Assembly (NCBI GenBank): GCA_947176455.1
Contig: CAMWQQ010000122.1
Span: 1 to 5,665 of the forward strand
DNA length: 5,665 nucleotides
Source: an uncultured Odoribacter sp.
Lineage (GTDB): Bacteria; Bacteroidota; Bacteroidia; Bacteroidales; Marinifilaceae
Reading direction: 5' to 3'
Shown: positions 1-5,665 of the stretch, one piece after another
How positions within the stretch are numbered: position 1 is the stretch's first letter
Layout of the letters: each line of letters starts with the position of its first letter
Position numbers and translations under genes: made by a program
The notes under the pieces: generated by a model
The model's database searches: none
Seen by the model: only the letters and a program-made list of their open reading frames with translations
Told to the model about the DNA's origin: nothing

Positions 1-3000
1 GTAGACCGAAGCGATTTCCGATTCGTCCTCACACCGGTCGCCGGAATCCACCATACGCTGGATGCCGGTTCCGTAGCCACCGTTCGCTCCGCCGAATACG
101 CGGAAGAAAGCCATTTCCCGCGCCTCTTTCGGTGACAACCCCTTTTCGGTCAGCGCCTTTTCCGCCTCGACCACGCCTGCCGCCACCTGATTTTCAAAGC
201 GGTCGTCCTTCGCCGCTGCCGCCATTTCAACGGCACGGTTAATCAGGAACAGCCGGGAAGCCGCCAGGTCTCGCAACTGACCGGAGGTCTGCACCACCAC
301 GTCAATGCGCGGACGTCCCAGTTCCGCCGAGGGTATCAGCTTCAAGTCGCTCACCCGCCCGAAGGCATCGCGCACGGGTTCCACGCCCAGCATATAAAGC
401 ACTTGAGCAATCGTCGCTCCGCCCGTCTCGATAAATTCGCCGGACCAAAGGGTATAGCTTACTTTCTGGGGATATTCGCCGTCGTGGCGCTTGCGATACA
501 TATCTATCGTACTCTTCGCCAATTGCACGCCTTTCTCCCAAGCCGCCTCGGTGGGCGTTTCCTCGGCGTTCACGGCAAACATATTGCGTCCCGTAGGCAA
601 TGTGTTCGGGTTGACAATCGGGTCACCACCGGGCGAAGGTGCCGTGTAGCCACCATTCAGCGCATTCATCATAGAAGCCAGCTCGTTCTCGGGACTGCCC
701 AGCAGTTGTTGACGGTAGTTCCGGATGTTCCGCACGGTTCTTTCCACTTCGGAAATCGCCAGTGCGAAGTCGATTTCCTCTTTCGTATATTCTTTTTTAT
801 GTCCTGCCATAGCGGACATCATCGCAGACATACCTCCGCCACGTTGGTTTTCCGGTTGGCGGGCTTCCGGTTTTTTACCTTTCATCGCCACTTCCATTCG
901 CTTCAACGCCTCCGGATTGGCACCCATTTTCTTCGCCATTGCCAATGCCACCGACGGGTTTGTTTCGCCGTCCTTTTCTTTTGTCTTCGCTTGCATAGCG
1001 ACAGGCATTTTCGGTTGTTCCTTTCGGGGTGCGTTGTCCTCCTGCATTGCCAGCATCATCGCCAACATTCCTTTGGGGGCATTGCGTTCGGCAACGATTT
1101 CCCGCGCCTTTGCCAGTTCCGTGGCGGTAATGCCGGCAATCCGGCAAATTTGTGCGTCCGTAACAGGCGCTGACTGCTTCAACTGCTGTCCCACCAACTC
1201 ACGGGCAGGATTCAAGTAGCGCTGTGCGAACAACGATTTGTGTTTCAGCAAGCGTTCGCCCGCCTTGCCACGCTGTTTGTCAAGCGTCAACAGACTGTAA
1301 GCTATCGGTTCCGTCGCCATAGAGTAAACGGACGAGGTAATTCGCTCCGGTTCGTAGGGCACGCCCATTGTGTACAACTGTCCGGTAATCTTTTCCGCCG
1401 CCAGTTCCTCCGCAAAGTTCTCGATGCGCAGGATGTCCTCCTCCGTATAAGGCACGGTCAGCACGCTGTCCAGTCCCAGTTCGCAGTGGATGCCCAGCTT
1501 CACCGTCGCCTCCTTGACCGCCAGCGACGCCTTTTCCAAGGCAGTGGCATTCACGCCTTCTTCCGCGCCCAAGCGGGTGTTGTAGACTTTCACCTTTTCC
1601 ATAAGGTCGCGGTAAACGCCCCGCACACTACTCTCCAAGAAAGGTGGTGTCAGGTAGGACTGCAGACCAGCATAGGAGCGACGTTTGGCAATCATACCTT
1701 CTCCCACGTTGCCAATGGAGTAGATGTAGAAATGAGGCACAGCGCCCACCAGACGGTCAGACCAGTCGTTACTGCTCAGCGCCACCTGTTTCCGGGGCGT
1801 GAACTCCAGACTTCCGTGCGTTCCGAAATGAATCAGGGCATCCGCCTTAAAGCCGTGCTGCATCCACAGGTAGGAGGCGATGTAGGTGTGTGGAGGAGCC
1901 ATATTCGTGCCGTGCACCACCTGGAAAGAGTTATCGCCTGCTCCGGCGGCATTCTGTGGCATCAACACCACGTTCCCGAATTGCAGGCGCGCCACGCCCA
2001 GCCGTCCGTCAGGCGTCACCATATAGCTACCGGGGAACTCTCCGTTGACTGACACCACTTCCGCGTATTTCTCCGGCCGTAACGATACCTTCACCCAGCC
2101 CTCGTACTGCTCTTTCGTAATCAGTTCCGGATGACCGCTTTTCATAAATTCGTCGAAAGCCCCTTCGGCATAGGTGCCGAAAACGGCGCCCTGCGACATA
2201 ATCATCTTTTCCAGTCCCTTGTAGTCGGCAGGCAGTCCGTCCACGCGGTAGCCCTCCGCCTTCATCCTGCGCAACAGGTTGTAGAGCGAGGGAGCCACTT
2301 CCATACCACCCGCCGTCATCGCGTTCTGTCCGGGACCCTTGTAGTAATAGATTGCCACCCGCTTTTCGCTATTGGGTTTCTTTTTCAGGTTCAGGTAGTT
2401 GTTCACGTTCCGCACGAAAGTTTCCAGCCGTTCCGGCACAGCAAACGAGTGTCGCAACCCCTCTTTGTCCTTGTATTGCGCAAAGAGGGCAACCGTACGG
2501 ACGGCGCCGTCGATTTCGGGCGTCACCACGCTTTGCGACAGGAATCCGCCCGACATTCCCATCGGGTCCGCCTCCCATTCCTCCACGAGGCTGTTGACCG
2601 TCAGTGGCGAGAAGAGCAGGATGTTTTTCCTTTTCAGAAATTCCACCATTCGGTCGCCCATACGTCCGTGCGCCATATTGATGACGGCATCGGGATTGAT
2701 TTCTTCCAGAAAGCCCATAATTTTCCGCAGGGAGGAGACCGGATAAACGTTGTAGCCCTCCGCCTCCAATGCCGCAATCAACCCGGTGGCATCCGCCATT
2801 TGTCCGGTCACCGCGATGCGACGCGCGCCTTCCTTGTATAGTCCGTTTTCTTTCAAAAACCGCTCGTATTCCGCTACCGTCGTGAACTCTGCTTCTTCAT
2901 CAGGGCGTTGCACATCCACGTGATACAGGATGTCGGAAGCCCGCTCCACCGGTTCGCCGACTTCGGGCGTGTGCCCTATCTTGCCGTCTATCTCCTTGCG

Positions 3001-3423
3001 GATATAATTCAGCAGGTTCCGGTAATTCTTCCGTCCTCCTCCGCCGAGATAAGCTGCCAGCCGGGCGACGTGCAGGGAATCCGTGCTGCAAATGTTGTTG
3101 GCGGGATTCGTCGCCATAGTGGTATAGACCGGCACTCCGCGTTCAGCGGCGCGCCGTATCTGCTCGCGCTGTTCGGCAACGATGCTCAGTCCCATACCGT
3201 TCACGAACACCATATCATACCCCGTCAGTTTGTCCAGTTCGTCCGTCCCCACCTCGTACACCTTCACCTTGGGGTTGTCGTTCGCCTTGGCGATGCTTCC
3301 CATAGAAATGGTCTGGAAGTTCACGAATGCCACCCGCGTCACGCCGAACCAGGTGTTGTATATCCATACGCCCAACAACACCGCCACGAGCACGACCGCA
3401 ATCAATAGTCTCTCCTTTTTCAT
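1..3423 (-). CDS. hmuS: HmuS-like, membrane-anchored CobN/BchH-family chelatase large subunit (often annotated cobaltochelatase subunit CobN), 3' partial
   Basis: The minus-strand frame is open for 1141 codons from ATG at 3423 to the window edge, so the C-terminus is missing. An in-frame TGA at 3442-3444 with no start codon after it fixes the start at 3423. Residues 6-22 are a membrane anchor. Residues 29-120 look like the CobN N-terminal region (RRAAERGVPVY, then YLGGGGRKNYRNLLNYI). The chelatase domain follows: KGPGQNAM near 362, APPHTYIASYLW at 509-520, IHFGTHGSLEF at 531-541, a Met-rich insert at 786-872, ETGGATIAQVLYMLG near 1005, GRPRIDV at 1036-1042 and RVFGGANGGYGTG at 1108-1120. These are CobN landmarks in CobN order. 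CobN inserts cobalt into a cytosolic corrin with CobS/CobT. Membrane-anchored CobN homologues next to a TonB receptor in Bacteroidota are HmuS, for which removal of iron from heme has been reported. The family assignment is firm; heme as substrate is inferred from context. Confidence 0.93.
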   Translation of the reverse strand, partial: MKKERLLIAVVLVAVLLGVWIYNTWFGVTRVAFVNFQTISMGSIAKANDNPKVKVYEVGTDELDKLTGYDMVFVNGMGLSIVAEQREQIRRAAERGVPVYTTMATNPANNICSTDSLHVARLAAYLGGGGRKNYRNLLNYIRKEIDGKIGHTPEVGEPVERASDILYHVDVQRPDEEAEFTTVAEYERFLKENGLYKEGARRIAVTGQMADATGLIAALEAEGYNVYPVSSLRKIMGFLEEINPDAVINMAHGRMGDRMVEFLKRKNILLFSPLTVNSLVEEWEADPMGMSGGFLSQSVVTPEIDGAVRTVALFAQYKDKEGLRHSFAVPERLETFVRNVNNYLNLKKKPNSEKRVAIYYYKGPGQNAMTAGGMEVAPSLYNLLRRMKAEGYRVDGLPADYKGLEKMIMSQGAVFGTYAEGAFDEFMKSGHPELITKEQYEGWVKVSLRPEKYAEVVSVNGEFPGSYMVTPDGRLGVARLQFGNVVLMPQNAAGAGDNSFQVVHGTNMAPPHTYIASYLWMQHGFKADALIHFGTHGSLEFTPRKQVALSSNDWSDRLVGAVPHFYIYSIGNVGEGMIAKRRSYAGLQSYLTPPFLESSVRGVYRDLMEKVKVYNTRLGAEEGVNATALEKASLAVKEATVKLGIHCELGLDSVLTVPYTEEDILRIENFAEELAAEKITGQLYTMGVPYEPERITSSVYSMATEPIAYSLLTLDKQRGKAGERLLKHKSLFAQRYLNPARELVGQQLKQSAPVTDAQICRIAGITATELAKAREIVAERNAPKGMLAMMLAMQEDNAPRKEQPKMPVAMQAKTKEKDGETNPSVALAMAKKMGANPEALKRMEVAMKGKKPEARQPENQRGGGMSAMMSAMAGHKKEYTKEEIDFALAISEVERTVRNIRNYRQQLLGSPENELASMMNALNGGYTAPSPGGDPIVNPNTLPTGRNMFAVNAEETPTEAAWEKGVQLAKSTIDMYRKRHDGEYPQKVSYTLWSGEFIETGGATIAQVLYMLGVEPVRDAFGRVSDLKLIPSAELGRPRIDVVVQTSGQLRDLAASRLFLINRAVEMAAAAKDDRFENQVAAGVVEAEKALTEKGLSPKEAREMAFFRVFGGANGGYGTGIQRMVDSGDRCEDESEIASVY
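808..1068 (-). repeat. Methionine-rich, Lys/Pro-containing insert in the HmuS-like protein with repeated Met spacing
   Basis: Residues 786-872 contain 14 Met in 87 residues. Both ends carry an MxxMMxxM motif: MLAMMLAM at 786-793 and MSAMMSAM at 865-872. Between them are three MxxxM pairs, at 806/810, 829/833 and 843/847. The filler is Ala, Lys, Glu, Pro and Gly, and the segment looks low-complexity and partly helical. It separates the N-terminal part of the chelatase domain from the part that begins at about residue 880 (TKEEIDFALAISEVERTVRNI). It could be a flexible linker or a soft-ligand binding patch. No function is established from sequence. Confidence 0.8.
1789..1914 (-). other. Conserved His-rich core motif of the CobN-like domain
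   Basis: Residues 504-545 carry His504, PPHTY with His512, and IHFGTHGSLEF with His532 and His536, followed by TPRK. In cytosolic CobN and ChlH the equivalent block usually reads close to PPHHY...HxGxHGxLEWLPGK, and it is the most conserved part of the family. The paired histidines are kept here, while the second His of PPHHY and the LPG of LPGK are replaced. The retained histidines are the obvious candidates for metal or tetrapyrrole contact, an inference from conservation. Confidence 0.75.
3358..3408 (-). other. N-terminal transmembrane anchor of the HmuS-like protein
   Basis: Residues 6-22 (LLIAVVLVAVLLGVWIY) are a continuous hydrophobic segment preceded by KKER and followed by NTWFGVTRVAFVNF, the first strand of the CobN-like fold. 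By the positive-inside rule the N-terminus is cytoplasmic and the large domain periplasmic. There is no A-x-A cleavage site or lipobox after the segment, so it reads as an uncleaved anchor. Classical CobN and BchH are soluble cytosolic proteins without such a segment. Confidence 0.85.
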
Positions 3424-3433
3424 ATTTATTCGT
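3424..3433 (-). other. 10-base receptor/hmuS intergenic junction and hmuS translation leader
   Basis: Read on the coding strand, the gap is ACGAATAAAT followed directly by ATG. It contains no Shine-Dalgarno sequence, no room for a promoter and no hairpin. An A/T-rich leader without Shine-Dalgarno is normal in Bacteroidota. The spacing implies that the two genes share one mRNA and that translation of the second may be coupled to the first. Confidence 0.75.
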
Positions 3434-5662
3434 TTAAAGTTTCAACAAATCCGCCAGGTTGATACCCAACGTGCCCACCACCTCGATGCCCCGCTGCGGA
3501 ATGACCGAGGAGTCGGTAGCTGCGTTCTTCGCCTTGAAATTCATCAGGTTGTTCAGTCCCAGCGCCAACCGGAATCCGCGGGGAAACCGCGCTCCCAGGT
3601 TGAGGTCCAAGGAAGCATAAGCATAGTAGGGCGTCAGCACGTAATTGCCGTCGTCGTCCTTGTTCCACACGTCCACTTTCGACAGCCAACGACCGTTCAG
3701 CGCCGCCGAGGTTCTCACCTTGCCCACCTGTCGCGCATAATTCGCCGTAAAGGTCAGGCTGTGGGGACGGAACACGGAGGTGTTATACCCTTCCCTGTCG
3801 GCGTGGGTGTTCACGTAGGAGTAGGAGGCGTTCAGTGTAAATCCGCCGTCCAGTCGCACCTGTCCCATAACGTCCACGCCGGTTTTCCGGCTGCTCTCGT
3901 GGTTGTAATACTTTTGCGCCAGCGTGCCGTCTTCCTCCTCGTATGTTCCCAGGTAAATCTCGTTCCGGTATTTCGTGTAATAGCCCGACACCGAGCCATT
4001 GAACACGCCTTTCGTGTATTCCACGGAGAGCGTCCCCTGGTGGCTCTCCTCGGGTTTCAAATCCTCGTTGCCGTAAATCATAAAGCCGAAGCCACCCATC
4101 GGGTAGGCGGAGTGCAATTCTTTCAGCGTCGGCAGACGGAAGCCCATACCGTAGCCACCACGCAGCGACAGCCCCGCCCGGCGATACATCAGCGAAATGT
4201 TGGGGCTGGGGTGGAAGCCGTAATGAGAATGGCAGTCGGAACGCACGCCTGCAACCAGACTGAACGCTTCGCTCGCCTTCCATTCCTCCTGCACGTACAA
4301 CACGTAATTTTGTTGTGTATAGTCCAATAATGAATTGTCATCAAACCAATAATGGTGCATTTTTTGCGTGTTCACTTCCACGCCCGCCGTCAGCGTATGA
4401 CGCTCCGCTGGTTTGCCGGAATAATTCAAACGTACCGTATTTGTAAGGTCTTGCATTGTTTTCCGGTCGGGAAAACCGTCCGAATATACCTCTTTCTTCA
4501 CGTAATTATCCAACATATAGGAAAATGTCAGCAAATGATTTTCACCCAATAAATAATTCAACTTTGGATTAATTGTCAGCGTGGAAAAACGGTCCTGTAT
4601 CCCGTCCAACTCGTAAGGATTCTGCAAGTTGTTGCGGTAGTACCCCACGGACATTTCCGCTTTCAGCGCATCCGTGAACGAGTAGCCGAGACGCTCGTTG
4701 AGCGACCACACGTCGTAGCCCAGCACCACGGACGAACCCCGCGCGGAGGTGTCCTGCCAGACGGAATCCCGCCCGTGTACCTCCTGCACCAGCCCCTCCT
4801 GGTCTTTCACCTCGTAGGGGTCGCTCTTGCGGTACGAAAAGGTCGTATAGGAAGAAAAACGGTTCAGTTTCGTCCCCACGGAAGCGGAATACTTCATCTC
4901 GTCCCTGTTGCCGATGCGGGCGCTGAGGTCTGCCGTGAAAGGCCGGTCGGCGTTCTTCGTGATGATGTTCACCACGCCACCCATAGCCTGCGCCCCGTAG
5001 AGCGCGGACATCGCCCCCTTCACCACCTCGATGCGGGCAATGTTGTCCACGTCGATGCGCTCGAAGTCGATGTTGCCGTTCGACCCTTCGCCACCAATCC
5101 GCTCCCCGTCCACGAGGAACAGCACGTAGCCGCCTTCCGCCCCCTGGAATTTCAGCGTCGGGAGGTTCGAACCGTGCGCCGTGCCGAATTGCAACCCCGG
5201 CAGGGCAAACTCCAGCAGGTTCCGGAAGTCCAGCGGATTAATCTGCTTGATTTCCCGCTCGGAAATCACCCGTGTCAGCACGGGCACCTCCTTCAACGGT
5301 TTCGGCGTCCGCGTACCGGTAACCACCACCTCGTCCAGCGAATTGCGCGCCGGCTCCAGACGAATCGTCAGGTCGGCATCCTCTTTCCCCTCCCACACGT
5401 ATTCCTGTGGCTTATAGCCCGTAAAGCTGAAGCGCAACACCTGCTGTCCGCTTTTGCGCAACGCCAGCACGAATTCGCCTTTCGCATTCGTCCCCGCCCC
5501 GACAGTCGTTCCCTTTAACCAGACGGAAGCACCCGGCAAAGGTGCTCCCGTTTCGTCCAATACCACTCCCCGGACGGTGGCGACCGTCGCCGGAGCAATC
5601 TCTTCCTCCGCCCGGACGGACAACGCCACCAAAGAAAATATGAACCACAACAGTCCGCGCAT
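3434..5662 (-). CDS. TonB-dependent outer-membrane receptor, HmuR-like, with N-terminal carboxypeptidase-regulatory-like domain
   Basis: This is a complete 742-residue outer-membrane transporter. Residues 1-18 form a signal peptide with likely cleavage after SVRA. Residues 27-105 are a carboxypeptidase-regulatory-like beta domain (VRGVVLDETGAPLPGASV). A TonB-box-like LDEVVVTGTR lies at 109-118. The plug follows to about 237 (VLFLVDGERIGG, then IEVVKGAMSALYGAQAMGGV), and the rest is a 22-strand-type barrel. FRLP at 508-511, His516 and NEDLKPE at 532-538 correspond to the FRAP/NPDL region of heme receptors, but BtuB-type receptors carry similar sequences, so this region does not settle the substrate. 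The ATG at 5662 directly precedes a good signal peptide; only three upstream bases are visible, so an earlier start is possible but unlikely. The HmuS-like gene begins 10 bases after the stop, which suggests one transcript. Porphyromonas HmuR is shorter, as I recall, and lacks the N-terminal extension. Receptor class is certain, the HmuR role probable. Confidence 0.95.
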   Translation of the reverse strand: MRGLLWFIFSLVALSVRAEEEIAPATVATVRGVVLDETGAPLPGASVWLKGTTVGAGTNAKGEFVLALRKSGQQVLRFSFTGYKPQEYVWEGKEDADLTIRLEPARNSLDEVVVTGTRTPKPLKEVPVLTRVISEREIKQINPLDFRNLLEFALPGLQFGTAHGSNLPTLKFQGAEGGYVLFLVDGERIGGEGSNGNIDFERIDVDNIARIEVVKGAMSALYGAQAMGGVVNIITKNADRPFTADLSARIGNRDEMKYSASVGTKLNRFSSYTTFSYRKSDPYEVKDQEGLVQEVHGRDSVWQDTSARGSSVVLGYDVWSLNERLGYSFTDALKAEMSVGYYRNNLQNPYELDGIQDRFSTLTINPKLNYLLGENHLLTFSYMLDNYVKKEVYSDGFPDRKTMQDLTNTVRLNYSGKPAERHTLTAGVEVNTQKMHHYWFDDNSLLDYTQQNYVLYVQEEWKASEAFSLVAGVRSDCHSHYGFHPSPNISLMYRRAGLSLRGGYGMGFRLPTLKELHSAYPMGGFGFMIYGNEDLKPEESHQGTLSVEYTKGVFNGSVSGYYTKYRNEIYLGTYEEEDGTLAQKYYNHESSRKTGVDVMGQVRLDGGFTLNASYSYVNTHADREGYNTSVFRPHSLTFTANYARQVGKVRTSAALNGRWLSKVDVWNKDDDGNYVLTPYYAYASLDLNLGARFPRGFRLALGLNNLMNFKAKNAATDSSVIPQRGIEVVGTLGINLADLLKL
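4049..4141 (-). other. FRAP/NPDL-like region of the receptor barrel
   Basis: Residues 508-538 contain FRLP, then TLKEL, His516, a Gly/Phe/Met-rich loop (PMGGFGFMIYGN) and NEDLKPE. In heme receptors such as HmuR and HemR, a histidine between FRAP and NPDL acts as a heme ligand. Here Ala of FRAP is Leu, Pro of NPDL is Glu, and His516 sits soon after the first motif. It is a candidate ligand only, because the FRAP/NPDL pattern also occurs in other TonB receptors, including cobalamin receptors. Confidence 0.6.
4952..5338 (-). other. TonB-box-like motif and plug domain of the receptor
   Basis: Residues 109-118 (LDEVVVTGTR) are the usual TonB-box-like strand at the start of the plug. Residues 119-237 hold the plug landmarks: VISEREIKQINPLDFRNLL, LVDGERIGGEGSNG, DNIARIEVVKGAMSALYG and GGVVNIITK. 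The plug closes the barrel and is remodelled when TonB pulls on the box. No key element is missing, so the receptor should be functional. Confidence 0.9.
5348..5584 (-). other. Carboxypeptidase-regulatory-like N-terminal domain of the receptor
   Basis: Residues 27-105 show the pattern of this beta-sandwich domain: VRGVVLDETGAPLPGASV, then GTNAKGEFVLAL, then LRFSFTGYKP and a closing LTIRLEP. The domain is frequent in Bacteroidota TonB-dependent transporters, where it precedes the TonB box in the periplasm. Its role in transport is not settled. Its presence supports the phylum assignment and accounts for much of the extra length relative to receptors without it. Confidence 0.85.
5609..5662 (-). 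other. Signal peptide of the TonB-dependent receptor
   Basis: Residues 1-18 (MRGLLWFIFSLVALSVRA) have a basic n-region with Arg2, a hydrophobic core from Leu4 to Leu14, and a V-x-A cleavage site followed by acidic residues EEE. There is no lipobox Cys. This is an ordinary Sec signal peptide, as expected for an outer-membrane barrel. Confidence 0.85.
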
Positions 5663-5665
5663 CGT

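Noticed and set aside
403..2841. Long plus-strand open frames at 403-1173, 1240-2052 and 2131-2841
   Set aside because: They lie antisense to the continuous 1141-codon CobN-like frame, whose translation matches family motifs along its whole length. Their products are His/Arg/Gln/Val-rich with no domain, as expected of antisense translation of GC-rich coding DNA.
1..3423. A true cobaltochelatase CobN for aerobic cobalamin synthesis
   Set aside because: The N-terminal membrane anchor, altered core motif and TonB receptor partner fit HmuS better. It is not fully excluded, because the flanking genes are not visible.
3424..3445. Promoter or terminator between the two genes
   Set aside because: The gap is only 10 bases, with no inverted repeat and no space for a Bacteroidota -33/-7 promoter. 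The nearby TTTAAA is part of the receptor's last codons.
3182..4330. 382-codon plus-strand open frame spanning the receptor/hmuS junction
   Set aside because: It crosses both genes on the opposite strand, has low-complexity His/Val/Arg/Gln composition and no recognisable motif. Both genes beneath it are well supported.
4321..4620. Insertion of a mobile element in the receptor, suggested by the AT-rich patch
   Set aside because: The reading frame stays open and the encoded residues keep barrel-type alternation. No terminal inverted repeats, target duplications or transposase are seen.
4775..5518. 247-codon plus-strand open frame opposite the receptor N-terminal half
   Set aside because: It is antisense to the plug and carboxypeptidase-regulatory-like domains, which are clearly coding. 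The product is compositionally biased and unrecognisable.

Overview
The window reads as part of a heme (or related tetrapyrrole) uptake operon from a member of the Bacteroidota, probably a GC-richer gut or oral lineage. Three things point there. The outer-membrane receptor has the N-terminal carboxypeptidase-regulatory-like domain common in this phylum. The gene starts have AT-rich leaders with no Shine-Dalgarno sequence. A membrane-anchored CobN-like protein follows the receptor, as in the hmu operons of Porphyromonas and Bacteroides. Sampled stretches are mostly in the 50s percent GC, so a low-GC Bacteroides is less likely than a relative such as Parabacteroides, Alistipes or the Odoribacter group. 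That placement is inference.

Both genes are on the minus strand and fill almost the whole window. Reading in the direction of transcription, 5662-3434 encodes a complete 742-residue TonB-dependent receptor. A 10-base gap follows, and then 3423-1 is an open frame of 1141 codons that runs off the window. That long frame encodes a CobN/BchH-family chelatase large subunit with an N-terminal membrane anchor, and it most resembles HmuS. Its last part, probably a few hundred residues, lies outside the window. No RNA genes, mobile elements, CRISPR arrays, promoters or terminators are visible. The operon promoter must lie beyond position 5665.

The likely joint role is as follows. The receptor brings a tetrapyrrole across the outer membrane with energy from TonB. 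The anchored chelatase-like protein, predicted to face the periplasm, then handles the metal-tetrapyrrole. For HmuS this means iron removal from heme rather than cobalt insertion into a corrin. Heme is the favoured substrate because of this gene pairing and the anchor, but a corrinoid cannot be excluded from the sequence alone.

The most unusual structure is a methionine-rich segment in the chelatase (residues 786-872, positions 808-1068). Fourteen Met residues sit there in a regular, nearly mirror-symmetric spacing, bounded by two MxxMMxxM motifs.
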